A DNA stretch of 64,000 nt from contig CBDCBW010000013.1 in assembly GCA_965214485.1 (NCBI GenBank), positions 1 through 64,000 of the forward strand, given 5' to 3'. Below, one piece after another: positions 7,983 to 15,550 of the stretch (positions are counted from its first letter, which is position 1; the number at the start of each line of letters is the position of its first letter). Under the pieces are notes generated by a model. That model was given only the letters and a program-made list of their open reading frames with translations, was not told where the DNA came from and searched no databases. The translations under genes and the position numbers were made by a program. The DNA comes from JANQRZ01 sp965214485 (lineage in GTDB: Bacteria; Bacteroidota; Rhodothermia; Rhodothermales; JANQRZ01).

Positions 7983-9602
7983 ATGATTCAGACGAAAGAC
8001 CTCCCGCCGCCGTCGGACCGCTACCCGGTCCGCCGCGCGCTCCTCTCCGCGTGGGACAAGACGGGCCTCACGGGTTTCGCCCAACGCCTCGCCGCGCTCG
8101 GCGTCGAGCTCGTTTCGACGGGCGGCACGGCGCACGCCCTCCGCGAGGCCGGCCTCACGGTCCGCGACGTGGCCGAGGTCACGGCCTCGCCCGAGCTCCT
8201 CGGCGGGCGCGTCAAGACGCTCCACCCGGCCATCCACGCCGGCCTCCTCGCCCGCCGCACCGACCCCGACGACCTCGCCGAGCTCGAGGAGCACGGCATC
8301 GCGTCGATCGACCTCGTCGTGGTCAACCTCTACCCGTTCGCGCAGGCGGTGGCCGAGGAGGGCGTCACCGACGCCTCGGCGGTCGAGAACGTGGACATCG
8401 GCGGGCCGACGATGGTGCGCGCGGCGGCGAAGAACTTCTTTTTCGTCGGCGTGGTCACCTCGCCCGGTCAGTACGACGCCGTGGCCGAGGAGCTCGAAGA
8501 GCACGACGGGCAGCTCGGCCTCGCCACGCGGCGGCGGCTTGCGGGCGCGGCCTTCGCCCACACGGCCAAATACGACGAAGCCATTGCGGATTACTTCGAG
8601 CGTGAGGAGGGCGTAGGGGCGACGCATGGGTCGCCCCTACCGGCCACGTTCGGCGTGTCGCTCCCCCGCGCGCAGACGCTCCGCTACGGCGAGAACCCGC
8701 ACCAGGCCGCGGCGCTCTACGGCGAGCCCGAGCGCGTCTTCCACACGCTCCACGGCAAAGCCCTCTCGTTCAACAACCTGATCGACCTGACGGCGGCCCT
8801 GGACCTCATCCGCGAGTTCGACGACGCCGGGCCGACGGTAGCGATCCTCAAGCACACCAACCCGTGCGGCGTCGGGACGGCGGCGTCGCTCGAAGCGGCC
8901 TACCGGAAGGCGTTCGCGACGGACCGCCAGAGCCCGTTCGGCGGGGTCGTCGTCGTGAACCGCCCGCTCGACCGGGCGACGGCAGAAGCCATCGACGAGG
9001 TCTTTACCGAGATCGTCATCGCGCCGGGCTACGACGAGGGCGTGCTGGACTTCCTGGAGCAGAAAAAGAACCGCCGCCTCATCCGGGCTCTGCCGGACGC
9101 GGCCCCCGGGGCCACCGGCGGCGTAGCGCTCGACGTGCGGACGGCGGTGGGCGGCCTGCTCGTGCAGTCCCCGAACCCGCCGCTCGGCTCCGCCGAGGCG
9201 CTGCGCGCGCGCTGCACCGTCGCCACCCGGCGCGCGCCGACCGAGCGCGAGTGGGCCGACCTCGACTTCGCGTGGCGCGTCTGCAAGCACGTCAAGAGCA
9301 ACGCCATCGTCTACGCTGCCGGCGGCGCGACGCTGGGCATCGGGGCCGGGCAGATGAGCCGGATCGACGCCAGCGAAATCGCCGTGATGAAGGCCGGAAA
9401 GTCGGAGCTAGGGCTCGAGGGGTCGGTCGTGGCCTCCGACGCCTTCTTCCCGTTCGCCGACGGCCTGCTCGCCGCCGCCGGAGCCGGGGCCCACGCGGTG
9501 ATCCAGCCCGGCGGCTCGGTCCGCGACGACGAGGTGGTCGCCGCCGCCGACGCGCACGGCCTCGCGATGGTCTTCACCGGCGCGCGGCACTTCCGGCACT
9601 AG
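7983..9602 (+). CDS. purH: Bifunctional AICAR formyltransferase/IMP cyclohydrolase PurH
   Basis: PurH catalyses the last two steps of IMP synthesis: formylation of AICAR with 10-formyl-THF, then ring closure. The N-terminal MGS-like IMP cyclohydrolase domain shows RRALLSAWDKTGL, STGGTAHAL and GGRVKTLHP; the C-terminal formyltransferase domain shows LRYGENPHQ, ILKHTNPCGVG and the terminal FTGARHFRH. The start ATG 7983 gives 539 residues; an in-frame ATG at 7914 that overlaps the PurN stop would add 23 residues of repeat-derived sequence. A 28-base perfect palindrome lies inside the gene (8613-8640), coding for a loop between the two domains. It follows PurN in the same pathway. Confidence 0.93.
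   Translation: MIQTKDLPPPSDRYPVRRALLSAWDKTGLTGFAQRLAALGVELVSTGGTAHALREAGLTVRDVAEVTASPELLGGRVKTLHPAIHAGLLARRTDPDDLAELEEHGIASIDLVVVNLYPFAQAVAEEGVTDASAVENVDIGGPTMVRAAAKNFFFVGVVTSPGQYDAVAEELEEHDGQLGLATRRRLAGAAFAHTAKYDEAIADYFEREEGVGATHGSPLPATFGVSLPRAQTLRYGENPHQAAALYGEPERVFHTLHGKALSFNNLIDLTAALDLIREFDDAGPTVAILKHTNPCGVGTAASLEAAYRKAFATDRQSPFGGVVVVNRPLDRATAEAIDEVFTEIVIAPGYDEGVLDFLEQKKNRRLIRALPDAAPGATGGVALDVRTAVGGLLVQSPNPPLGSAEALRARCTVATRRAPTEREWADLDFAWRVCKHVKSNAIVYAAGGATLGIGAGQMSRIDASEIAVMKAGKSELGLEGSVVASDAFFPFADGLLAAAGAGAHAVIQPGGSVRDDEVVAAADAHGLAMVFTGARHFRH
8613..8640. repeat. 28-base palindromic element inside purH
   Basis: GTAGGGGCGAC, six bases, then GTCGCCCCTAC: perfect 11-base arms. It is translated in frame as part of a loop (GVGATHGSPLP) just before ATFGVSLPRAQTLRYGENPHQ. 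A related GTAGGGGCGGG element lies after the DUF3667 gene at 55545. Confidence 0.85.
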
Positions 9603-9614
9603 CGCCTGCGGCGC

Positions 9615-9740
9615 GGAGTGGGAGGAGTGGGAGGAGTGGGAGGAGTGGGAGGAGTGGGAGGAGTGGGAGGAGTGGGAGGAGTGGGAGGAGTGGGAGGAGT
9701 GGGAGGAGTGGGAGGAGTGGGAGGAGTGGGAGGAGTGGGA
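9615..9740 (+). repeat. 14 tandem copies of GGAGTGGGA
   Basis: Fourteen exact 9-base units begin 12 bases after the purH stop. With 9741-9904 they make up the purH-mreB gap; I see no gene in it. The multiple-of-three unit keeps all frames open, which creates spurious GVG, RSG and LLP peptides. Confidence 0.95.
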
Positions 9741-9852
9741 GAAATAAAACCCAACAAGGTAACCAGGCCGGGATGCTTCCCGCCGGCGCTCGTTCTCCCT
9801 CTTCCTCTCGTTCTCCCCGGACCAAACCTCCCGGCGTCTCCCCGATCAGGGC

Positions 9853-9858
9853 TATATT
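9853..9858 (+). promoter_or_regulatory. Candidate -10 element TATATT before mreB
   Basis: TATATT lies 46 bases before the proposed TTG start of mreB, after the 9-base repeat array, in otherwise GC-rich sequence. Confidence 0.3.
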
Positions 9859-9904
9859 CCAGCGCACGCCCACCCGCCTATTCCATCCCCACCCGCCCAC
9901 CACC

Positions 9905-10909
9905 TTGTTCCTCACCAACGACATCGCCATCGACCTCGGGACGGCGAACACGCTCATCTACATCCGCGACAAAGGCATCGTGCTCAACGAGCCGTCGATC
10001 GTCGCGATCAACAGGGGCACGGGGAAGGTCGAGGCCATCGGGCAGGAGGCGCAGCTCATGCACGAGCGCACCCACAAGGCGATCGAGACGATCCGCCCGC
10101 TGCGCGACGGCGTGATCGCCGACTTCGAGGTCGCCGAGCACCTCATCAAGGGGCTCATCAAAAAGGTCTCGCCGGGGTGGAGCCGCCGCATCGGGCGCAT
10201 GGTGATCTGCGTGCCGTCGGGCATCACCGAGGTCGAGAAGCGCGCCGTCCGCGACTCCGCCGAGTACGCCGGGGCCAAGAACGTCCGCCTGATCGACGAG
10301 CCGATGGCCGCCGCCGTCGGCATCGGGCTCAACGTCCGCGAGCCGGTCGGCAACATGATCGTCGACATCGGCGGGGGGACGACCGAGATCGCGGTGATCG
10401 CGATGAACGGCATCGTCGTCGACGAGTCGATCCGGGTCGGCGGCGACGAGATCGACGCGGCCATCGTGCAGTACTTCAAGAAGCACCACAACCTCCTGAT
10501 CGGGCAGCGCACCGCCGAGCAGATCAAGTGCGAGGTCGGCAGCGCGGTCCCGCTCGACCCCGAGCTCGAGCTCTCGATCAAGGGCCGCGACCTGGTCTCG
10601 GGCGTGCCGAAGACGCGGACCGTGTCGAGCGAGGACGTGCGCGAGGCGCTCCGGTCGCAGATCGCGCAGATCGGTGCCGCCGTCATGCGGGCCCTCGAAA
10701 AGACCCCGCCCGAGCTCGGCGGCGACATCCTCGAGCGCGGCATCATGCTGACCGGCGGCGGGGCGATGCTCAAGGGCCTCGACGTGATGCTCCGCGAGCG
10801 GACCGAGCTGCCGGTCTTCGTCGTCGAGGACCCGTTGACGGCGGTCGTGCGCGGGACCGGCAAGGTGCTCGAAGAGCTCGAAGACTACGAGCGCGTGCTG
10901 TCGTACTAG
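9905..10909 (+). CDS. mreB: Rod-shape determining protein MreB
   Basis: The actin-like ATPase that forms membrane-bound filaments and directs cylindrical wall growth. Actin-fold nucleotide motifs are visible: phosphate 1 IDLGTANTLIY near residues 9-19, phosphate 2 DIGGGTTEIAV near 158-168 and the adenosine motif LTGGGAMLKGL near 280-290. The proposed start is TTG 9905 (FLTNDIAIDLGT), giving 334 residues, close to the usual 335-347; no ATG or GTG fits upstream without adding proline-rich junk. It heads an apparent mreB-mreC-dacB run. mreD is not next to it but at 36452. Confidence 0.9.
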   Translation: MFLTNDIAIDLGTANTLIYIRDKGIVLNEPSIVAINRGTGKVEAIGQEAQLMHERTHKAIETIRPLRDGVIADFEVAEHLIKGLIKKVSPGWSRRIGRMVICVPSGITEVEKRAVRDSAEYAGAKNVRLIDEPMAAAVGIGLNVREPVGNMIVDIGGGTTEIAVIAMNGIVVDESIRVGGDEIDAAIVQYFKKHHNLLIGQRTAEQIKCEVGSAVPLDPELELSIKGRDLVSGVPKTRTVSSEDVREALRSQIAQIGAAVMRALEKTPPELGGDILERGIMLTGGGAMLKGLDVMLRERTELPVFVVEDPLTAVVRGTGKVLEELEDYERVLSY

Positions 10910-11023
10910 CGGTGGGGAGTTTGAGGGTAGGGGTTGTGGGTTTCGTAGCGCCGCCGGAACCTTCCCAACTCTCCCGATGAGTAGTAGGACTCCTCAACCC
11001 TCTTTCCCCCGAACCTCTACCCG

Positions 11024-11851
11024 ATGCTCTCCCACCTCTGGGCGCGCGCCCGCGACTTCGTGCTGCTGGCAGCGCTCCTCATCGTCTCGCTCGCCGTGCT
11101 GCTCTCGCAGAACGGGCCGCTCTTCCGCTCGGCGCGCGCGCTCGCGCTCGAGGCGACGGCCCCGGTCGAGGGCACGTTCTCGCAGACCGAGCGCTACACG
11201 CAGGCGCTCGGCGAGAACGACGAGCTGCGGGCGGACAACATCGAGCTCGCCGCCGAGGTGGCCCGGCTCCGCGAGGCCCGCAGCGAGAACGAGCGCCTCC
11301 GCGCCCTCGTCGCCTTCCGCGACTCCGTGGACTACACCCTGCTCCCGGCCCGCGTCGTCGGCAAGGACATCACGAAGCAGGAGAACCTGCTCACGCTCAA
11401 CGTCGGCGCGCGCGACAGCGTCCGCGTCGGGATGGCGGTGATCGACGAGCGCGGGATCGTCGGCAAGGTCGTCCTCGCGAGCCCGCGCTACAGCCTCGTG
11501 ATGCCCCACCAGAACACCAACTTCCGCGTCCCGGCCAAGATCGACCTGCTGGGCCGCGACGGCGTCGTGCGCTGGGACGGGGCCGCCAACGACCGCCTGC
11601 TCATGGAGTACGTCGTCAAGACCGAGCCGGTCGTGCGCAGCCAGCTCGTCGTGACGAGCGGCTTCAGCGGGACCTTCCCGGCGGGCATCCCCGTCGGCAC
11701 GGTGGACTCGGTCTACGCCGCGAAGGGGCAGAACGACCTCGTGATCTACCTCGAGCCGGCGGCGTCGGTCAGCACGGTCGACTACGTCTACGTCCTCCTC
11801 GACGAGATTTCGCTGGAGCGCCGGGAGCTCGAAGAGACGCCGGTTCAGTAG
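11024..11851 (+). CDS. mreC: Rod-shape determining protein MreC
   Basis: MreC is a bitopic periplasmic scaffold linking MreB to RodA/PBP2. This 275-residue protein has a short cytoplasmic N-terminus, one membrane helix at about residues 11-28 (FVLLAALLIVSLAVLLS), a coiled-coil-like stretch at about 55-95 (ENDELRADNIELAAEVARL) and a beta-rich C-terminal half with the family phrases VIDERGIVGKVV and VVTSGFSGTFPAGIPVG. It follows mreB after 114 bases. MreD usually follows MreC; here dacB does. Confidence 0.92.
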   Translation: MLSHLWARARDFVLLAALLIVSLAVLLSQNGPLFRSARALALEATAPVEGTFSQTERYTQALGENDELRADNIELAAEVARLREARSENERLRALVAFRDSVDYTLLPARVVGKDITKQENLLTLNVGARDSVRVGMAVIDERGIVGKVVLASPRYSLVMPHQNTNFRVPAKIDLLGRDGVVRWDGAANDRLLMEYVVKTEPVVRSQLVVTSGFSGTFPAGIPVGTVDSVYAAKGQNDLVIYLEPAASVSTVDYVYVLLDEISLERRELEETPVQ

Positions 11852-11900
11852 GGTCAAGGGGTTCTCGTTTCCGGTTTCCACTTTCTCGCCCCGAGCGGCC

Positions 11901-13442
11901 ATGCTCCCCCCTGTCTCCCTCTTTTCTCTCCGCTCGCTTCCCCTCGTCCGCGCCTTCGCTCGTCCGCTCTTCCTCCTCCTTCTGCTTGCTGCCCCGGCGC
12001 AGGCGCAGGACTGGCAGGCGCAGCTCGACGCCCTCCTCGACGACCCGGACTTCGCCGACGCGCACTGGGGCGTCCACGTCCTCGACCTGGCGACGGGGGA
12101 GACGCTCTACGCCCGGAACGCGCAGAAGAACTTCATCCCGGCCTCGGTGATGAAGCTCTTCTCGACCGCCGCCGCGCTGGACGGGCTGGGGCCGGACTTC
12201 CGCTACACGACGACCCTCTACCTCGACGGCGAGGTCCGCGACGGCACCCTCACCGGCCACCTCGTCGTGCGCGGCTCCGGCGACCCGACGATCAGCGACC
12301 GCCGCTTCGAGAAGAACTACCCCCGCGACGGCGACGCGGCGGCGCTCTTCCGCGCCTGGGCCGACTCGCTCAAGGCGCGCGGCGTCACCTTCGTCAGCGA
12401 CCACGTCATCGGCGACGACGACGTCTTCGACGACACCGAGCTGGGCAACGGCTGGGCGTGGGACGACGAGCCCTCGCCCTACGCCGCCGAGATCAGCGGG
12501 CTGAGCTTCAACGAGGGCCGCGTCACCGTCACCGCCACCGGCACGCGCGTCGGGCGCAGAGCGAACCTCCGCATCGACGGGGGGACCGACTACGTCTACT
12601 TCATCAACCGCACCGAGACCGTCGGGCGACGCGCCGGGGCCAACCGCGAGGTCCGGCGCGAGCGCGGCGGCAACACCTTCTGGATCGAGTCCGAGGTGCC
12701 GCAGGGCCGGAGCCTCAGCCACACCGTCTCGGTCCACAACCCGACGCGCTACTTCGCCCACGTCCTCCGCGAGACCCTCGTCGCCGAGGGCGTCTACGTC
12801 GACGGCGACCCCGTGGACCTCGACGACTGGCTCGACAAGCCGAACTACCGCCGCCTCGTCCCGGTGGCTACGCACACGTCGCGCCCGCTGCGCGAGATCG
12901 TCGCGCTCACCAACAAAGAGAGCCAGAACCTCTACGCCGAGCACCTGCTCAAGACCCTCGGCGCGGTCCGGTGCCCGGCCGAGCGCCCGGAGGCGATGGA
13001 CTGCGGCTCGGCGTGGGCGGGGCTCCGCGCGGCGCGGCCGCTCTTCGAGCGCGCCGGCCTCGACCTCGAGACGATGCGGCTGCGCGACGGCTCCGGGATG
13101 TCGCCCTACAACGCCGTCGCCCCCGAGGACGTGACGGCGCTGCTCCGCACGATGTGGGTCCACCCCGACCCCGCCGTCACCGAGGCGTACTTCGGCTCGT
13201 TCGCCGTGGGGGGGGAGGACGGGACGCTGGAGCGCCGCTTCCGGCAGGGGCCGGCGCGCCGGAACGTCCGCGCCAAGACCGGGACCGTCACCGGGGCGAA
13301 GAACCTCGCCGGCGTCGTGACGACGGCCGGCGGGACGCCGCTCGCCTTCGCGCTGCTAGCGAACAACTTCGGCACGACCTCGTCGCGCGTGGTGCGCGCG
13401 CAGGACGCCCTCGTTGAGGTGCTGGCGCGGCAGGGGTGGTGA
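11901..13442 (+). CDS. dacB: D-alanyl-D-alanine carboxypeptidase/endopeptidase, PBP4 family (S13)
   Basis: A periplasmic penicillin-binding protein that trims or cleaves peptidoglycan cross-bridges. The 513-residue precursor has a signal peptide ending near AQAQD (residue 36). Active-site motifs: SVMK at 82-85 (S82 nucleophile, K85), the SxN-type SQN in NKESQNLYAEHLLK in the second half, and KTG at 459-461. The large insertion between the first two motifs is typical of family S13. It lies 49 bases after mreC, so it may be co-expressed with shape genes. Confidence 0.9.
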   Translation: MLPPVSLFSLRSLPLVRAFARPLFLLLLLAAPAQAQDWQAQLDALLDDPDFADAHWGVHVLDLATGETLYARNAQKNFIPASVMKLFSTAAALDGLGPDFRYTTTLYLDGEVRDGTLTGHLVVRGSGDPTISDRRFEKNYPRDGDAAALFRAWADSLKARGVTFVSDHVIGDDDVFDDTELGNGWAWDDEPSPYAAEISGLSFNEGRVTVTATGTRVGRRANLRIDGGTDYVYFINRTETVGRRAGANREVRRERGGNTFWIESEVPQGRSLSHTVSVHNPTRYFAHVLRETLVAEGVYVDGDPVDLDDWLDKPNYRRLVPVATHTSRPLREIVALTNKESQNLYAEHLLKTLGAVRCPAERPEAMDCGSAWAGLRAARPLFERAGLDLETMRLRDGSGMSPYNAVAPEDVTALLRTMWVHPDPAVTEAYFGSFAVGGEDGTLERRFRQGPARRNVRAKTGTVTGAKNLAGVVTTAGGTPLAFALLANNFGTTSSRVVRAQDALVEVLARQGW

Positions 13443-13485
13443 AGGCGGAGCGCCTGGCGGTGCTGCGCTGAGGCGCGGCACATCG

Positions 13486-13531
13486 GATGCGCCCAAGGAC
13501 CGATGCGTCCAAGGACCGATGCGCCCAAGGA
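13486..13531 (+). repeat. Three tandem copies of a 16-base unit
   Basis: GATGCGCCCAAGGACC at 13486-13501, one-mismatch copy at 13502-13517, and a 14-base partial copy at 13518-13531. Located between dacB and hslV. Confidence 0.85.
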
Positions 13532-13585
13532 GACGCGCTGGTCGGGCCGCTAGTCGTTCCCACGACAATCTGCCGCCTGTTATCG

Positions 13586-13592
13586 TATCTTT
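13586..13592 (+). promoter_or_regulatory. Candidate -10/-7 element TATCTTT before hslV
   Basis: TATCTTT with ACGACA 18 bases upstream (four of six with TTGACA). If used, transcription would start near 13600, which favours the hslV start at 13658 over 13610. Confidence 0.35.
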
Positions 13593-13657
13593 ACGCTCAG
13601 GCGGCCATTATGACTGCTCCTGCCGCCCCCGGTCGCACTAGGCCTCGCCCGTTCTCC

Positions 13658-14260
13658 ATGCCCGACCCCCGCCACCCGGTTATCCACGCCACGACCGTCC
13701 TCGGCGTCCGCAAGGGCGGCACCGTCGCCCTCGGCTCCGACGGGCAGGCGACGATGAAGGACACCGTCCTCAAGCACAGCGCGCAGAAGGTCCGCCCGCT
13801 CTTCAACGGGACCATTCTCGCGGGCTTCGCCGGGGCCACGGCCGACGCGTTCACGCTCTTCGAGCGCTTCGAGGAGAAGCTCCAGAAGTATGGCGGCAAC
13901 ACCACCCGCGCAGCCGTCGAGCTCGCCAAGGACTGGCGGACGGACCGCTACCTCCGCCGCTTGGAGGCGCTCCTCGCCGTCGCCGCGCCGGACCGGCTGC
14001 TCCTCATCAGCGGCACCGGCGACGTGATCGAGCCGGACGACGACATCCTCGCGATCGGCAGCGGGGCCCCGTACGCGCTCGCCGCGACGCGCGCCCTCCT
14101 CAAGCACGCCGGCGGGCTCTCGGCCCGCGAGATCGTCGAGGAGGGCCTCCACATCGCCGCCGACATCTGCATCTACACCAACCATACCCTCACCATCCTC
14201 GAACTGGATGCGAAGGAGCCGAAGGCCGCCACCACGGTCAACGGCTCCGACGAATCGTGA
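13658..14260 (+). CDS. hslV: ATP-dependent protease peptidase subunit HslV
   Basis: The proteolytic double-hexamer chamber of the HslVU protease. Family core HATTVLGVRKGGTVALGSDGQ; the catalytic nucleophile is the threonine after HA (T12 from this start), exposed by removal of an 11-residue propeptide. GSGAPYALAATRAL is also typical. Two in-frame ATGs are possible: 13610 (27-residue propeptide) and 13658 (200 residues in all, closer to family length); I prefer 13658. The partner HslU lies 1.3 kb downstream, with a NYN-domain gene between them. Confidence 0.92.
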   Translation: MPDPRHPVIHATTVLGVRKGGTVALGSDGQATMKDTVLKHSAQKVRPLFNGTILAGFAGATADAFTLFERFEEKLQKYGGNTTRAAVELAKDWRTDRYLRRLEALLAVAAPDRLLLISGTGDVIEPDDDILAIGSGAPYALAATRALLKHAGGLSAREIVEEGLHIAADICIYTNHTLTILELDAKEPKAATTVNGSDES

Positions 14261-14291
14261 GGCCTTTCCCCTACCTCGTACCTCCACCCTC

Positions 14292-15269
14292 ATGAATCAG
14301 CACCGTTCTCAAGCCCCCCCGCAGGGCCCCGCCCGCGCGGCCGTCCTGATCGATTATCAAAACCTCTACTACTACCTCAAGAACCGCCTCGAGGGGCACC
14401 ACATGCCGGGCGAGCACATCCTCGACATGCTCGACACGCTCCGCGAGCGGCTCTCGGAGGACGAGGTCCCGGTCACCGTCGGGCGCGCCTACGCCGACTT
14501 CTCGGGCCTCGACGACCACGCCCGCCACGTCCAGCGCGCGCTCTACCTCCTCGGCATCGACCCCCGGTTCGTGCCGTCCACGATGCACCGCAACACGACC
14601 GACCTCCAGCTCTGCATCGACGCCATCGACTTCGTCGAGGACCGGCCCGACATCCGCACGGTGGTTCTCGTCTCGGGCGACCGCGACTACGTCCCGCTCG
14701 TCCAGGCCCTCGCCCGGCGCGGGCGCGACGTCGTGATGGTCTCGTTCCGCGAGCACCTCTCGGCCCGGCTCTTCGACAACATCGAGACCGGCCGCTTCCT
14801 CGACGCCGAGACGCTGATGACCGAGGAGGCCCGCGAGCTCCTCCAGGAGGACCACCACGCCAACGGCCAGCCCGAGATGACGACCGAGTTCGCCGAGATC
14901 GTCGACCTCCCCTACGACGTCGACATCGAGGCGCTGCGCATCATCGAGGACTACTTCGGGCAGTACGACGAGGTCTACCTCACGCCGCTGCTCCGCAAGC
15001 TCTCCGAGGAGCTCGGCGACATCGAGGACCACGACCCGAAGTCGCTCATCGGCGACCTCGAGGAGTGCGGGGCCTGCCGCCTCGAGCGCCGCAAGGGCAT
15101 GCCCTACGACTACACCGTGCTCATCGTCAACCCCGAGCACCCGGCCGTCCGCGAGGTCCAGGACGAGATGCGCGGCACCGGCGACTTCGCGGACTTCGAC
15201 GGCGGCGACGGGGCCGAGCTCGACGCGGAGGCGGACTTCGAGGACGACCTCGCCGCCGAGGAGGAATAG
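14292..15269 (+). CDS. NYN domain (LabA/DUF88-like) putative RNase with C-terminal winged-helix-like region
   Basis: A 325-residue protein. Residues about 15-180 form a NYN/PIN-like domain with acidic residues in the expected places: D21 and N24 in VLIDYQNLYYYL, D104 and D110 in TTDLQLCIDAIDF, and SGDRDYVPL (D130, D132). Such domains bind a metal ion and often cleave RNA. Residues about 215-285 (LRIIEDYFGQYDEVYLTPLL...) look helical and winged-helix-like, perhaps an OST-HTH/LOTUS-type RNA-binding unit; this is inference. The tail is very acidic. It sits between hslV (31-base gap) and hslU, so co-expression with the protease is likely. Confidence 0.72.
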   Translation: MNQHRSQAPPQGPARAAVLIDYQNLYYYLKNRLEGHHMPGEHILDMLDTLRERLSEDEVPVTVGRAYADFSGLDDHARHVQRALYLLGIDPRFVPSTMHRNTTDLQLCIDAIDFVEDRPDIRTVVLVSGDRDYVPLVQALARRGRDVVMVSFREHLSARLFDNIETGRFLDAETLMTEEARELLQEDHHANGQPEMTTEFAEIVDLPYDVDIEALRIIEDYFGQYDEVYLTPLLRKLSEELGDIEDHDPKSLIGDLEECGACRLERRKGMPYDYTVLIVNPEHPAVREVQDEMRGTGDFADFDGGDGAELDAEADFEDDLAAEEE

Positions 15270-15352
15270 GACTCTCTGCTTCCCTCGTGTCCTCCGGGAC
15301 TCTGTTCCTCCGGGACTCCGTCCCCCCGCAGACGCCTTCGCGAAGCGGTCCC

Positions 15353-15412
15353 CCGCGCCGAGGGGGACCGTTCCGCGCCGAGGGGGACCGTTCCGCGCCG
15401 AGGGGGACCGGT
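15353..15412 (+). repeat. Three tandem copies of a 20-base unit
   Basis: CCGCGCCGAGGGGGACCGTT repeated at 15353, 15373 and 15393 (last copy ends GGT). The preceding GCGGTCCCCC can pair with GGGGGACCG in any unit, giving alternative hairpins. A 15-16 base duplication (TTCCTCCGGGACTC) lies just upstream. Confidence 0.85.
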
Positions 15413-15550
15413 CGGCGTTGCCGGGCGCGAAGCTGCGCGTGACCGCGAGTCGGACGGGGGTAGGCGTCGCTGAATCTCCATAAAACACGGCCCGACCCGC
15501 GTCGTACAACGCCCGACCTCCCCGCCCAACCGCCTCCAGGCCGCCCCGCC

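Noticed and set aside
9574..9957. Leucine-proline or glycine-valine repeat proteins across the 9-base array
   Set aside because: The peptides follow directly from a 9-base DNA repeat and have no start context or homologous ends.
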